A DNA stretch of 64,000 bases from Verrucomicrobiaceae bacterium (GCA_024232965.1 JACKQF010000008.1:1-64000), one strand, 5' to 3'. Positions 16,193-24,951 are shown, counted from the stretch's first letter. Numbers and translations are program-made. Notes: generated by a model not told the origin, from the sequence alone.

Positions 16193-19100
16193 GGTGTGTT
16201 TGTGGTTTGGGTTTTCCGTTCGATCCAGTCGTAGAGCACAGGCACGACGAGCAGGGTGAGGAAAGTGGAGGTGAGGATGCCGCCGATGACGACGGTGGCG
16301 ATGGGGCGCTGGACTTCGGCCCCCGCGCCAGTGGCGATGGCCATGGGGACGAAACCGAGACTGGCGACGAGGGCGGTCATCAGCTTGGGGCGCAGGCGCG
16401 TGAGGGTGCCTTCGACCACGGCATCACGCCGCGTGCGGCCTTCGCTGCGCAGTTGATTGATGTAGCTGATGAGCATGATCCCATTCAAGACGGCGATGCC
16501 GCTGAGGGCGATGAAGCCGACGGCGGCACTGATGGTGAAGGGCATGCCGCGCAGATGGAGGGCAAAGATGCCGCCAGTGGTGGCGAGCGGCACACAGAGA
16601 AAGATGAGGGCCGCCTGCCGGAACGACCCGAAGCTGAGAAAGATGAGCACGAAGATCAAGGCAAGGGCCAGCGGCACCACGATGGTGAGGCGTGTTTTGG
16701 CTTCTTGGAGGTTCTTGAACTGACCGCCAAACTCGAAGTAGTAGCCGTCTGGGAAGGCCACCTTCTCATGGATGAGGCGAGACGCTTCCGCGACGAAACC
16801 CTCGGTGTCCCGTCCGCGCACGTTAATGAGGATGCTGACGCGGCGCTGGGCGTTCTCGCGGGCGATCTGCACGGGCTGGGGGACGAGGACGATCTTGGCG
16901 ACTTGGCCGAGGGCGAGCATGCCGCCGTCTTCGGTGCGCAAGGCGAGCCGTTTCATGCCTTCCAGATCGCTGCGACGGTCTTCGCCGAGACGGACGACGA
17001 TGGGGCTGCGTTTGTTGCCGTCGATGACGATGCCGACTTCAGTGCCGGCGAGGGCGGATTCGATGAGGCGGTTGAGTTCATCGGCATGGACGTTGAACTT
17101 GCGCATGGCGTCGCGGTCCGGTTGGATTTCGATCATGGGGTTCTTGCCGATGTTGTCGAACTCGGTTTCGCCGCCGCCGCGAATGCCGCTGATGACGGTG
17201 CGCACTTCGCCAGCGAGGCGCTCCAGCTCGTCGTAGTCGTCGCCAAAGACTTTGCACACGAGGTCGGCGCGTGCTCCGGCCATGATCTCGTTGAAGCGCA
17301 TCTGGATGGGCTGGGTGACGAGGATGTTTTGGCCGGGGACTTGATCGAGCAGCGCTTTGCGCATGAGGTTGCCGAGCTGTTCCTTGCCGATGGGTTTGCC
17401 GTTCTCCTGCCGCCACTGGTCACGCGGGATGAGCATGAGATAGGTGTCGGCCACATTGGGGTTCATGGGATCGGTGGCGACTTCGGCAGTGCCGATGCGG
17501 GCGAACATTTCCTTCACCTCGGGGAAGTCCCGGCGGATGATGGCCTCGCTCTGCTTCTGCAAATCCAGGGATGAACTGAGGCCGGCGCTGCTGGTGCGGA
17601 TGAGCTGGAAGGCAAAGTCGCCCTCGTCGAGCTGCGGGATGAACTCGGACCCGAGGCGGGAGAAGACCCAGAGCGACGAGCCAAACAGAACGATCATGGG
17701 CAGGACGATGAGCGCCTTGTAGCGCAGCCCAAAGCGCAGCAGTGGCGTGTAGAGACGCTTTGTGAGGGTGACGATCCAGTTGTCCTTCTCCTGAATTTTT
17801 CCACCGAGCAGGAAGGAACACAGGACGGGCATCAAGGTGACCGCGAGAACGAGTGAACCGCCGAGGGCGAGCATGACGACGAGGGCCATGGGCTTGAACA
17901 TTTTCCCTTCAATGCCCTGCAGCGCGAGAATGGGCACATAGACGACGGTGATGATGAGCACGCCGAAGAACATGGGGTTGGCGACTTCCTTGGCGGACTT
18001 GAGGACTTCTTCGGTGCGTTCGCGGAGGGTGAGGGTGCGACCGAGCGCGTGCTGCCGCTCGCCGAGGTGACGCACGATGTTTTCGACCATGACGACTGCG
18101 CCATCAATGATGAGGCCGAAGTCGATGGCCCCGAGACTCATCAGGTTGCCGCTGATGCCGTAGCGCACCATGCCGGTCATGGCGATGAGCATGGAAAGCG
18201 GGATGACGAGGGCGACGATGAAGGCGGCGCGGAAGTTTCCCAGCAGGGCAAAGAGCACAACGACGACGAGCAGCGCGCCTTCGGCCAAATTTTTCTCCAC
18301 GGTGGCGATGGTGCGGCTGACTAGGCTGCTGCGATCATAGAGTGTCCGAATGACAACACCCTGCGGCAGCTTGGGCTGGATCTCGACGAGTTTGGCGCGG
18401 ACGGCACGGGCGACGAGGCGCGAGTTTTCACCAGCGAGCATGATGGTGGCACCGATGAGGGCTTCCTGTCCGTCGTCGGTGGAGGCTCCGGTGCGGAAGG
18501 CGCTGCCGATGCTGACGGTGGCGACTTCGCTGAGCAGGATGGGCTGCACGCCGCCAGCGAACTTGAGCGGAATGGCGAGGATTTGCTCGATCTCATTCAC
18601 GCGTGTGGCGGCGCGGATGATGAGCTGCTCGCCGCCGATCTCGACGTAGCCGCCGCCGGCGTTGCGGGTGTTTTGCTCGACAATTTCCGCCAGCATGTCG
18701 AGCGAGAGTCCACGGGCGGCGAGGCGGGCGGGGTCTGGCTCGATGACGATCTGTTTGCGATAGCCGCCGCTGGTGTTCACCTCTGCCACGCCGGGAGTGC
18801 CGCGCAGCAGGGGCTTGACCTGATACTCCTGGATTTGCGCGAGTTCCATGAGCTGGGCTTCGCGAGTGGCGGGCTTGTGCGGTGCGGCATCGCTGTAGTC
18901 GAGGCTGTAGTAGAAGACTTCACCGAGGCCGGTGGCGATGGGTGCGAGCTTGGGCGTGAGGCCGGGCGGCAGCTCATCAAGCACGCTTTGCAGCCGCTCG
19001 GTGACGAGCTGCCGGGTGCGGTAGAGGTCCACGTCATCCTCAAAGATCATGGTGATCTGCGACAGGCCGAACTTCGAGAGTGAGCGGAGTTCCACCATCT

Positions 19101-19332
19101 GCGGCAGACCTGCCATCTCGATTTCGATGGGAAAAGTGACGAGCTTTTCGATCTCCTCAGGAGCGAGTGCGTTGACCGCAGTATTGATCTGCACCTGCGG
19201 GTTCGTGATGTCTGGCACCGCGTCAATCGGTAGGTGAATGGCCGACCAACTGCCGACGCCGACCAAGATGAGCACGGCGAGCACAACGGCGGCGCGCTGC
19301 CGCATGGCAAAGGTGATGAGATGAGGGAGCAT
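16189..19332 (-). CDS. HME-RND heavy-metal efflux pump (CzcA-like), 1047 aa
   Basis: Inner-membrane RND pump. The start at 19332 was chosen because it gives the standard N-terminus (MLPHLITFAMRQRAAVVLAV); the longer frame adds a non-homologous extension across the upstream gene. The fourth transmembrane segment has DFGLIIDGAVVMVEN, the DFGxxxDGAxxxVEN signature of the Zn/Co/Cd and Co/Ni efflux groups. Porter domains and C-terminal helices (GFIALSGIAVLNGIMLISYI) are intact. It lies 10 bp after a short adaptor gene and is coupled to the Cys-tail gene. Divalent cation export is likely. Confidence 0.93.
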   Translation of the reverse strand: MLPHLITFAMRQRAAVVLAVLILVGVGSWSAIHLPIDAVPDITNPQVQINTAVNALAPEEIEKLVTFPIEIEMAGLPQMVELRSLSKFGLSQITMIFEDDVDLYRTRQLVTERLQSVLDELPPGLTPKLAPIATGLGEVFYYSLDYSDAAPHKPATREAQLMELAQIQEYQVKPLLRGTPGVAEVNTSGGYRKQIVIEPDPARLAARGLSLDMLAEIVEQNTRNAGGGYVEIGGEQLIIRAATRVNEIEQILAIPLKFAGGVQPILLSEVATVSIGSAFRTGASTDDGQEALIGATIMLAGENSRLVARAVRAKLVEIQPKLPQGVVIRTLYDRSSLVSRTIATVEKNLAEGALLVVVVLFALLGNFRAAFIVALVIPLSMLIAMTGMVRYGISGNLMSLGAIDFGLIIDGAVVMVENIVRHLGERQHALGRTLTLRERTEEVLKSAKEVANPMFFGVLIITVVYVPILALQGIEGKMFKPMALVVMLALGGSLVLAVTLMPVLCSFLLGGKIQEKDNWIVTLTKRLYTPLLRFGLRYKALIVLPMIVLFGSSLWVFSRLGSEFIPQLDEGDFAFQLIRTSSAGLSSSLDLQKQSEAIIRRDFPEVKEMFARIGTAEVATDPMNPNVADTYLMLIPRDQWRQENGKPIGKEQLGNLMRKALLDQVPGQNILVTQPIQMRFNEIMAGARADLVCKVFGDDYDELERLAGEVRTVISGIRGGGETEFDNIGKNPMIEIQPDRDAMRKFNVHADELNRLIESALAGTEVGIVIDGNKRSPIVVRLGEDRRSDLEGMKRLALRTEDGGMLALGQVAKIVLVPQPVQIARENAQRRVSILINVRGRDTEGFVAEASRLIHEKVAFPDGYYFEFGGQFKNLQEAKTRLTIVVPLALALIFVLIFLSFGSFRQAALIFLCVPLATTGGIFALHLRGMPFTISAAVGFIALSGIAVLNGIMLISYINQLRSEGRTRRDAVVEGTLTRLRPKLMTALVASLGFVPMAIATGAGAEVQRPIATVVIGGILTSTFLTLLVVPVLYDWIERKTQTTNTP

Positions 19333-19342
19333 GGCGTGTGTT

Positions 19343-20044
19343 TCAGAGGCCGCAGGTGCAGGCCTTGCCGCCCCGCACGACCTGCAATTCGGCAAGCCAG
19401 AGGCCCATGACTCCCGAGGTGACGACCTCGTCGCCGGTGTAGAGGCCGTCCATGATTTCAACCTGCTCGCCGCTCATGGCTCCGGTCTTGACGGGCGTGC
19501 GCAGATAGAACTCGTCATTCCTGGCATAGACGAAGGTGCCCTCGGCCGTGGTGAGCAATGCCGCTGCCGGAATCGCGGTCACGGGGTCGCCAGCGGGAAA
19601 TCGAAACGTGGTTTTGATGGCGGTGCCCGCTGGCAGGGGTTCGCTGGTTTCCACGGTGACTTCAAAGTCGCCGAGCGTCACATACGGTGCCTTCTCGATG
19701 TGTAGCACACGACCTTTCGAACCACCCAGTTCCACGATCATACCGGGCTGCACCCGTGCGGCCTGATCTGCGGTGAGCCAGCCACTGGCACGGGTGCCAC
19801 CCTGCACTGCCTGCATGGCGATGGTGAAAACCGGTGCAACTGTTTCCTCCTGCACCTCGGCGGTTTGCAGTCTGATGGACTGCGCCATGAGAGGGGTGAG
19901 CGCCACACCTTTGCCTTCTTTAAACTGTGCGCCGTTTTCCGGCGGGGTGGCCGGTTCTGCGGCAGAGCTGGCACTGGAATCGCTACAGCCCGTCATAGCG
20001 GCGGTGATGATGACGAAGATGGATAAGACAAAGACGAGTTTCAT
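19343..20044 (-). CDS. Reduced membrane-fusion lipoprotein with CTC tail, 233 aa
   Basis: A lipoprotein signal (LSIFVIITAAMTGC) is followed by only the beta-barrel and membrane-proximal parts of an RND adaptor (AARVQPGMIVELGGSKGRVL, PAAALLTTAEGTFVYARNDE, GLYTGDEVVTSGVMGLWLAE). Adaptors are normally 350-450 residues. The lipoyl domain and alpha-helical hairpin that contact the TolC duct are missing, with no sign of a frameshift. The protein ends in GGKACTCGL, a Cys pair like that of the neighbouring Cys-tail protein. It sits between the TolC and RND genes, so it still replaces the adaptor gene in the operon order. Confidence 0.75.
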   Translation of the reverse strand: MKLVFVLSIFVIITAAMTGCSDSSASSAAEPATPPENGAQFKEGKGVALTPLMAQSIRLQTAEVQEETVAPVFTIAMQAVQGGTRASGWLTADQAARVQPGMIVELGGSKGRVLHIEKAPYVTLGDFEVTVETSEPLPAGTAIKTTFRFPAGDPVTAIPAAALLTTAEGTFVYARNDEFYLRTPVKTGAMSGEQVEIMDGLYTGDEVVTSGVMGLWLAELQVVRGGKACTCGL

Positions 20045-20056
20045 AAAAGGGGGTGG

Positions 20057-21334
20057 TTACGGTTTTGCTGTGGTGAGAATGACCAGACTGCCGGGAGAAC
20101 CGGTGAGGGCCTCCAGCGAGAGTGCGGCTTCGAGCGCCTGAATCTGCGTTTCATTGATCGCCTCCACAGCGGCTAGATACTTGTCCTGAAGTTCGACAAA
20201 CGTCGCCATGGGCACGGCACCCAGCCGGTAATGACGATCCGCCAATTCTGCCGCGTTGCTGAACTTGGACATGGTGTCGTTCTTCCACAGAACAAGGCGA
20301 GCCTGTTGCGTCTGGAACAGCAACATGGACGCTGTCACCTGCCGTTCGACTTCGCGCTGCATGGTGCTGAGGCTGGACTGTGCCTGCATCTGCCGTGCTT
20401 CGGCGGCAGTGACCGCCGCCTTGCCATTCTTCCAGAACGGCAGCGGGAATGAAACCCCGACGGCGAATACGGATTGGTTCTCCAGCGCGGGGGCGTTCTG
20501 TTGCTGGATAAACGGGCCTACCGTGATGGTGGGGTAGCGTTCATTCTTTGCCAGTTCGACTTTGAAGCCCTGCTGTTCGAGTTCCGCCTGCCGGATACGC
20601 AGGTCATAGTGGTTCTGCATGGCTGCTAGCAGCAGCGAATCGAGCGAGGCTGCCGACTTCATCTCAAAGGCGGCCCGCAGCACGACCAACGGCGTGTCAG
20701 CGCGGCGGCCCATGAGCTGGTTCAGCTCCAGCAACGCCTGCTGCACGGCCACGGCAGCCTTGGCCGCACTCGACTCGGCCACGAGCGCCGCCGCTTCAAT
20801 GGTGACGATCTCCAACTGCGGCGCGATGCCTGCGGGTTCGCGCTGCACCATCACCTCCCGTAGTGATGCGTAACGACCTGCCACTGCTTTCGCGGCAGTC
20901 GCGACATCCTGCTGTGCTGCGAGAGAGTAGGCCAGCACGCGCACCCGTGAGGCCAGATGAAAACGGAAGCGCTCCAAACCAAGCTCAGCGAGCATGATGT
21001 CGCGGTTGGCGATGGCCTTGCGCAGACCAAGCCGCCCCGGCCATTCGATGGGTTGCGCAAGACTCGCCGAAAAGGCCAAGCCATCGGAACTGCCGTCAGG
21101 GCCATAGACACGGTTTTTTCCGACTTGGAGGTCGATGGTGGGGTTTCCCTGTCGTCCTGCGGTGGAGCGATCCGCCTTCGCCTTTGCCACTTCCGCTTCG
21201 TAAAAGCGAATTTCAGGGTTGGTGGTAAGTGTCTGCGAGACGAGATGCTCGATCGACTTGGGTGCTGGCGGGGTCTCCGCCGGAAGCGATGGTATCCCTG
21301 CCAGCAGCAGGGACGAAAAGAGGAGTGAGCGCAT
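20057..21334 (-). CDS. TolC-family outer-membrane efflux protein of RND operon 2, 425 aa
   Basis: The start at 21334 opens the signal peptide (MRSLLFSSLLLAGIPSLPAE). The protein shows the repeated coiled-coil architecture of outer-membrane efflux proteins and the motif VSFPLPFWKNGKAAVTAAEA, equivalent to VSLPLPFWNKNEGQ in the first operon. It is separated by 12 bp from the reduced adaptor gene. It would form the outer-membrane channel of the second metal efflux complex. Confidence 0.87.
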   Translation of the reverse strand: MRSLLFSSLLLAGIPSLPAETPPAPKSIEHLVSQTLTTNPEIRFYEAEVAKAKADRSTAGRQGNPTIDLQVGKNRVYGPDGSSDGLAFSASLAQPIEWPGRLGLRKAIANRDIMLAELGLERFRFHLASRVRVLAYSLAAQQDVATAAKAVAGRYASLREVMVQREPAGIAPQLEIVTIEAAALVAESSAAKAAVAVQQALLELNQLMGRRADTPLVVLRAAFEMKSAASLDSLLLAAMQNHYDLRIRQAELEQQGFKVELAKNERYPTITVGPFIQQQNAPALENQSVFAVGVSFPLPFWKNGKAAVTAAEARQMQAQSSLSTMQREVERQVTASMLLFQTQQARLVLWKNDTMSKFSNAAELADRHYRLGAVPMATFVELQDKYLAAVEAINETQIQALEAALSLEALTGSPGSLVILTTAKP

Positions 21335-21482
21335 GATGAAGATGAGGTGTGGATGAACGAATGGGCATGACGAGACCCCGAAATGGGGCGGCGATAGGCA
21401 CAGCACTGCATCAGAGTGCGAGCGTGTGGAGCACTCCGGCGCAATCAGTCACCACCTCATGGGTGGCGCAGCGCACGAAGCA

Positions 21483-21878
21483 TCAAGCCTGGATCGAAGG
21501 AGCGCGTGCCAGCAAGGCTGCACGTCGCGTGAAATGCCACGTCGTCCGCATCTCCGGCGGCGCGGTGGTCATTGGCAACCCGGAGGACTCCAGGGCTGTC
21601 GCGAGTTCGTCTTGAAGACGGATCATCGCCTGAAGCAACTCCACCAGTTCCACCATCTGCATCGCAGGAAGCATGACTGGCGCGGGAACTTGGCTGTGGG
21701 AAATCGTGTCACTCGGGCAGTCGGCAGGAACGTGGTGCTCGTCACCATCATGCTGTTCATGGTCCGCACACGAGCAGGAGACCTGGTTGGCACAAATATC
21801 TGGCCCATAACAGCAGGCCGAAGCTGGCACCATCAGGGCCAGCATCAGTAATGCGAGGATTTGCCAAAAGCGTTTCAT
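21483..21878 (-). CDS. Exported Cys/His-rich protein at head of RND operon 2, 131 aa
   Basis: The start at 21878 gives a signal (MKRFWQILALLMLALMVPASA) followed by ACCYGPDICANQVSCSCADH and EQHDGDEHH, a concentrated Cys/His region. The C-terminal half is helical and Met/Leu-rich. It occupies the same operon position as 15210-15656 but is not obviously alignable with it beyond the Cys/His theme. It is probably a periplasmic metal-binding accessory protein. Confidence 0.65.
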   Translation of the reverse strand: MKRFWQILALLMLALMVPASACCYGPDICANQVSCSCADHEQHDGDEHHVPADCPSDTISHSQVPAPVMLPAMQMVELVELLQAMIRLQDELATALESSGLPMTTAPPEMRTTWHFTRRAALLARAPSIQA

Positions 21879-22265
21879 TACACGAGACTCAGTAAGCTTC
21901 GCCGACATCGTGAGATGGTCAATCCTGGAAATCATACCAGGCGAAGTTTATAATATTAGTCGGCGGCGTGAAGAATGGAAATAAGATATGTTTTTCACGA
22001 GTTGCCCCATGGTTCAGCGCTTGAAAAAGTCCGCCTGATCGTTGGAAATGGTTCATCCGGGAGATTTGGGAGGAGTCTGATGATTCCGGGATCAGTTCGC
22101 ACCCTCACTGTTGCCGCTTCACGCCTGCGGGTGCGCTTCCTTGCCGCTGAGTGCAAGGGAATCTATTTCCGAGATAGCTCTCAAACTTGGGTAGGGAACC
22201 CCCTTCTCAAATCGTATGAGGGGCGTTTTTTCCACTTTCCACTTTTTTCCATCCACGACGCTCGA
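21879..22265. other. Intergenic region between the metal genes and the mobile module
   Basis: About 390 bp lower in GC than its surroundings. It should contain the promoter of RND operon 2 (reading left), with AT-rich TAATATTATAAA on the minus strand near 21945-21957. A short plus-strand reading frame here (21975-22274) has no recognisable protein character. A weak hairpin with a T-run (CCCCT/AGGGG then TTTTTT, 22199-22231) could be a terminator. No gene is supported. Confidence 0.4.
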
Positions 22266-22295
22266 AACCCCTGAAAATGAAAGGATTCAGGGGTT
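22266..22295 (-). terminator. Hairpin immediately after the VSR-like nuclease gene
   Basis: A perfect 10-bp inverted repeat (AACCCCTGAA / TTCAGGGGTT) with a 10-nt loop, starting 5 bases past the stop of the minus-strand gene. The following T-run on the minus strand is short (TTTCGAG), so it may act as a weak terminator or mRNA 3'-end stabiliser. Confidence 0.55.
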
Positions 22296-22300
22296 CCGCG

Positions 22301-22672
22301 TCAGTAAAGTTGGGTGGAGTTCGGGACCGCTTGAACCTTCATGAAGTTGACCAATCGCTGGACGTTCTCCCAAGTGATCTGATCCGGGCCGAAACGAAAA
22401 AGCCGCCAACCGGCCAACCCCGCCTCCAGGTACTTTTCCAGGTCCGCATTGAACCCGGCGGCCCGGTTGTGTCGCCCGTTCACCCAGATCCCACCCTCCA
22501 CCTCAATCAGGCAAAGGGTCGGTAAATGTGCAAAATCGGCCCTCCAACGCCGCTCGGAGTGGAACCGGTATTCCCTCTCCAGGGGAGGCCCCCCAGTTGC
22601 CTTCCACAGCATCAGGAAACGGTCCTCCAGGCGGGAGGGAGATTTGGCGGCACGGTAGCGCAGGCGGGGCAT
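22301..22672 (-). CDS. VSR/DUF559-like PD-(D/E)XK endonuclease, 123 aa
   Basis: A small nuclease of the restriction-endonuclease-like fold. Visible catalytic pattern: Glu16 (RLEDRF), Asp46 (WRADFAH), then Glu57-Val-Glu59 (LIEVEGG) in a beta strand, followed by HNRAAGFNADLEKYLEAGLAGWRLFRF. This is the conserved layout of VSR and DUF559-type nucleases in which a Tyr/Lys-rich helix packs near the active site. Such genes are common in phages and mobile elements. It may act in DNA repair, replication or restriction; the partner is unknown. Confidence 0.7.
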   Translation of the reverse strand: MPRLRYRAAKSPSRLEDRFLMLWKATGGPPLEREYRFHSERRWRADFAHLPTLCLIEVEGGIWVNGRHNRAAGFNADLEKYLEAGLAGWRLFRFGPDQITWENVQRLVNFMKVQAVPNSTQLY

Positions 22673-22876
22673 GGCCTGAGCAGAGCGTCAACCCTTGATG
22701 TGCAATTTTGTTGGAAAACGGTGTGGTTCCCACAAGATTCGAGGATGCAAACCTCAACTAGCCCTTGACTTGCCCTAGCAAATCTCGCCGTCTCATTACT
22801 CCCGCAGATTTCCAAAAAGCGTCTCGCATTCCTCCCTCCCGAGACTCGCCTCGACACCCTGAAACTCGCTGCTCAA

Positions 22877-23200
22877 ATGGCCCGTGACCTTCTCGGTTTC
22901 TGCAATTTTGGCGATGATTCATTCAGCGCGGCTGAGTTGAGAACGGTGATCGCCCGGGCCGAAGATTCAGACGCCAAAGGTGTGCAGCCAGAATGGATCC
23001 GACTGCCGTCACCAAAGACGAGGTGCCCATACAGCGGATTGAGCCGAAGTTCATTGAACATGCTGGCCGTGCCCAGCAAGGAGAACGGCTATTCCCCTCC
23101 CGTTCGCAGCGTCTGTCTCCGCCGGAGGCACGCAATCCGTGGCGCACGATTAATCCACCTGCCTTCTCTTCTCAGCTACCTGAATTCTCAGAAGGGGTGA
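22877..23200 (+). CDS. Helix-turn-helix (excisionase-like) DNA-binding protein of Verrucomicrobial type, about 107 aa
   Basis: The C-terminal half (LPSPKTRCPYSGLSRSSLNM, then SPPVRSVCLRR and GARLIHLPSLLSYL) follows the pattern of small MerR/excisionase-like winged-helix proteins, which in Verrucomicrobia often lie near element borders. The start is doubtful. Sequence upstream of the ATG at 22877 stays open to 22769 and looks coding (KKRLAFLPPETRLDTLKLAA) but contains no ATG, GTG or TTG. The gene may use a rare start or be 5'-truncated. It overlaps the convergent 70-aa gene by 29 bp. Confidence 0.6.
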   Translation: MARDLLGFCNFGDDSFSAAELRTVIARAEDSDAKGVQPEWIRLPSPKTRCPYSGLSRSSLNMLAVPSKENGYSPPVRSVCLRRRHAIRGARLIHLPSLLSYLNSQKG

Positions 23201-23384
23201 CATTTGTGTGATCTTCCTCCTTGTTCAAGCGCTGCTCCAGAACAGCCACCCTCTTTTCGAGATCGGAGGTGAGCGCTCTGCCGATGAGTTTCGCCAGCCA
23301 TCGGTCGATGGGTATGAAGAAGACGAACACAGCCCAGGCGAGGCCAATGGCGAGTGACCAGTTGAATAGATCGGATGGAATCAT
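23172..23384 (-). CDS. Small membrane protein with coiled-coil tail, 70 aa
   Basis: One N-terminal transmembrane helix (LFNWSLAIGLAWAVFVFF) is followed by a heptad-like helix (SDLEKRVAVLEQRLNKEEDH). It resembles small phage or plasmid membrane accessory proteins, but no specific family is recognised. It is the last gene of the minus-strand replication-type operon. Confidence 0.55.
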   Translation of the reverse strand: MIPSDLFNWSLAIGLAWAVFVFFIPIDRWLAKLIGRALTSDLEKRVAVLEQRLNKEEDHTNVTPSENSGS

Positions 23385-23405
23385 GGGTAGGTTTGGGGTT
23401 TGGGT

Positions 23406-23651
23406 TCAGAGAAGATTCATCTGCTCGGGATCATCCACATGGCTCTCGATCTCGTCGGTCACCGTCTTGCTGATGCTGAACTTGACCTTGATCTTGGCCG
23501 GAGCACCGTCCTGGACGGTGATGCGCAGGCCGATGGCGAACTTGCCATCTTCGTCAGCTGAGTCCTTTGCCTCGCCCCAGTGGGTGGCGAGCAGTTCGCG
23601 GACATGATCGAGGGCTTGGTTTTGGATGGGTTGGGCGGTGTCTGTTTGCAT
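23406..23651 (-). CDS. Conserved-looking phage/plasmid hypothetical, 81 aa
   Basis: An acidic small protein with a beta-strand-rich centre (GKFAIGLRITVQDGAPAKIK, VKFSISKTVTDEIESHV). No motif is recognised. It is in the run of closely spaced minus-strand genes after the LmbU-like regulator, so it probably belongs to the replication-module operon. Function unknown. Confidence 0.55.
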   Translation of the reverse strand: MQTDTAQPIQNQALDHVRELLATHWGEAKDSADEDGKFAIGLRITVQDGAPAKIKVKFSISKTVTDEIESHVDDPEQMNLL

Positions 23652-23680
23652 GATGGGTATGAGGGTTGATGAATGAGGGG

Positions 23681-24364
23681 TCAGTCGATTTCGCGGATGA
23701 TCTTGAGCACGACGCCCAGATCACGCTTGAGGGTTTCCTTCTGTTCGGGCGTGGCGCGGGTGTTCCAGCCGCTCTCCTTCATCTGCGTCCACCACGACCA
23801 GAGCCGGTTGATGAACGGGATGTGGTTTGGCTGGCCGCGATCCGCCACGTCGGCGGTCATTTCATCCGGGGTGAGCAGGTGTCCGATGGTGATGCTTTTG
23901 CGCAGGCGACGGGTTGAGACGGGTGCGCCCCCTTCCCCGCTCTCCAGCGCCAGGTCCAGCCAGTGTTCCTGGTCCTCCGGTTCCAACTTCGCCACCGCCT
24001 TGTGATGCTCCCAGGAGAGTTGCTCGTTGCGCAACGGGGCAGGAACCCGCCTCGCCACGTAGGCGTAGGTCAGGAGGGTGGAGCGGTCGAGGCCGGTGAG
24101 CCGCAGCGCCTCGTCGTAGATCTCCGAGCTGACACGACCGCGCGGCCCGGCCTGTGATTCAAGGCCAGGCAGAGCAGACGGAGAGCGGAAGTGATCCTCG
24201 CCATAGACCAGCCAGTCACCAATCACGAAGGCCGCGCTGGACATGGCGGCGCCGAACCTGGGGGCCATCGCCTGCCATTCCTCGAAGCTGAGGCCGTCCT
24301 GCATCCGCAGGCCGGTGCGGGTGATTTCGATCTTGTTTTGGATGCTGGCAGGGACGGGTTTCAT
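23681..24364 (-). CDS. LmbU-like DNA-binding regulator, 227 aa
   Basis: The central block (LSFEEWQAMAPRFGAAMSSA, FVIGDWLVYGE, GLDRSTLLTYAYVARRVPAP, LSWEHHKAVAKLEPEDQEHW) matches the arrangement of LmbU-type regulators, which share W-x-GDWLxYGE, TLxNYAxVARRxP and LSxxHHxxVAxL segments around a helix-turn-helix. These control gene clusters in actinomycetes and occur on plasmids. The start overlaps the stop of the upstream HTH gene by 4 bp (ATGA). It probably regulates or partitions this module. The assignment is by pattern only. Confidence 0.6.
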   Translation of the reverse strand: MKPVPASIQNKIEITRTGLRMQDGLSFEEWQAMAPRFGAAMSSAAFVIGDWLVYGEDHFRSPSALPGLESQAGPRGRVSSEIYDEALRLTGLDRSTLLTYAYVARRVPAPLRNEQLSWEHHKAVAKLEPEDQEHWLDLALESGEGGAPVSTRRLRKSITIGHLLTPDEMTADVADRGQPNHIPFINRLWSWWTQMKESGWNTRATPEQKETLKRDLGVVLKIIREID

Positions 24365-24951
24365 GAATGGTCGTGGAGTCGTTGGAGCCGGGCCTTACGA
24401 TAGCTCTGACGGGCGAGCAGTGAGCGCATGGCGCGGCTGGGCTTCAGATTGAGGGCTTGCGTCAACTCGACGCAGCGCTTGGAAACGGCCGCCCGGGTCA
24501 CACCGTGGCGTTTGGCGATCTCCGTCATCGAATCGCCGCAGTAGACCAGGCCGGTGACCAGGGCCAGGCACTCCAGGGAAAGCCGGGCGTTGCTCTGACT
24601 CACCAACTCGCCCACCAGGCGGCGCAGCAGGTCGTGCAACTCTTCGCCATCCACCGCTGCAGGCGGCGCTTCTGCACCGCCCTCGTCCAGTGCATGGGCC
24701 TCGGCTTCGCAGCGGGCGCGGGAGGATTCGGCCGCGTCCTTCACCGCCCCACCGGAGCCGCAGGGCAGATATGCTTTCTCCAACCCCATGCCTTCGAGCT
24801 GGCGACGGTCCTCGGGAGACATGCCCCCCACCCATTCGTCGTAAGCACGGCGGTAGTCGTCATCGCGCTCCCGCTGCCGGGAAGCGTAATTGGCACCCTC
24901 GGCAAAGATTGGATCATCGTCCTCAAAGTCCATGGCCGTCGCTCCCTTCAT
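24361..24951 (-). CDS. HTH protein (sigma/KorB-like helix-turn-helix), 196 aa
   Basis: The start at 24951 was chosen because it overlaps the polymerase stop as ATGA; a second Met lies six codons later. The N-terminal half is acidic and Arg/Glu-rich (NYASRQRERDDDYRRAYDEW) and likely disordered. The C-terminal half has a helix-turn-helix (MTEIAKRHGVTRAAVSKRCV, about residues 142-161). It may be a regulator or replication-initiation accessory protein of this operon. Confidence 0.65.
   Translation of the reverse strand: MKGATAMDFEDDDPIFAEGANYASRQRERDDDYRRAYDEWVGGMSPEDRRQLEGMGLEKAYLPCGSGGAVKDAAESSRARCEAEAHALDEGGAEAPPAAVDGEELHDLLRRLVGELVSQSNARLSLECLALVTGLVYCGDSMTEIAKRHGVTRAAVSKRCVELTQALNLKPSRAMRSLLARQSYRKARLQRLHDHS

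Noticed and set aside
16183..17574. 463-codon plus-strand frame inside the second RND gene
   Set aside because: Acidic, low-complexity shadow of the RND gene. The minus strand has the DFGxxxDGAxxxVEN motif and a family-length protein.
21975..22274. 99-codon plus-strand frame in the intergenic region
   Set aside because: No recognisable protein features and no ribosome binding site; lower-GC sequence with stop-poor stretches by chance.
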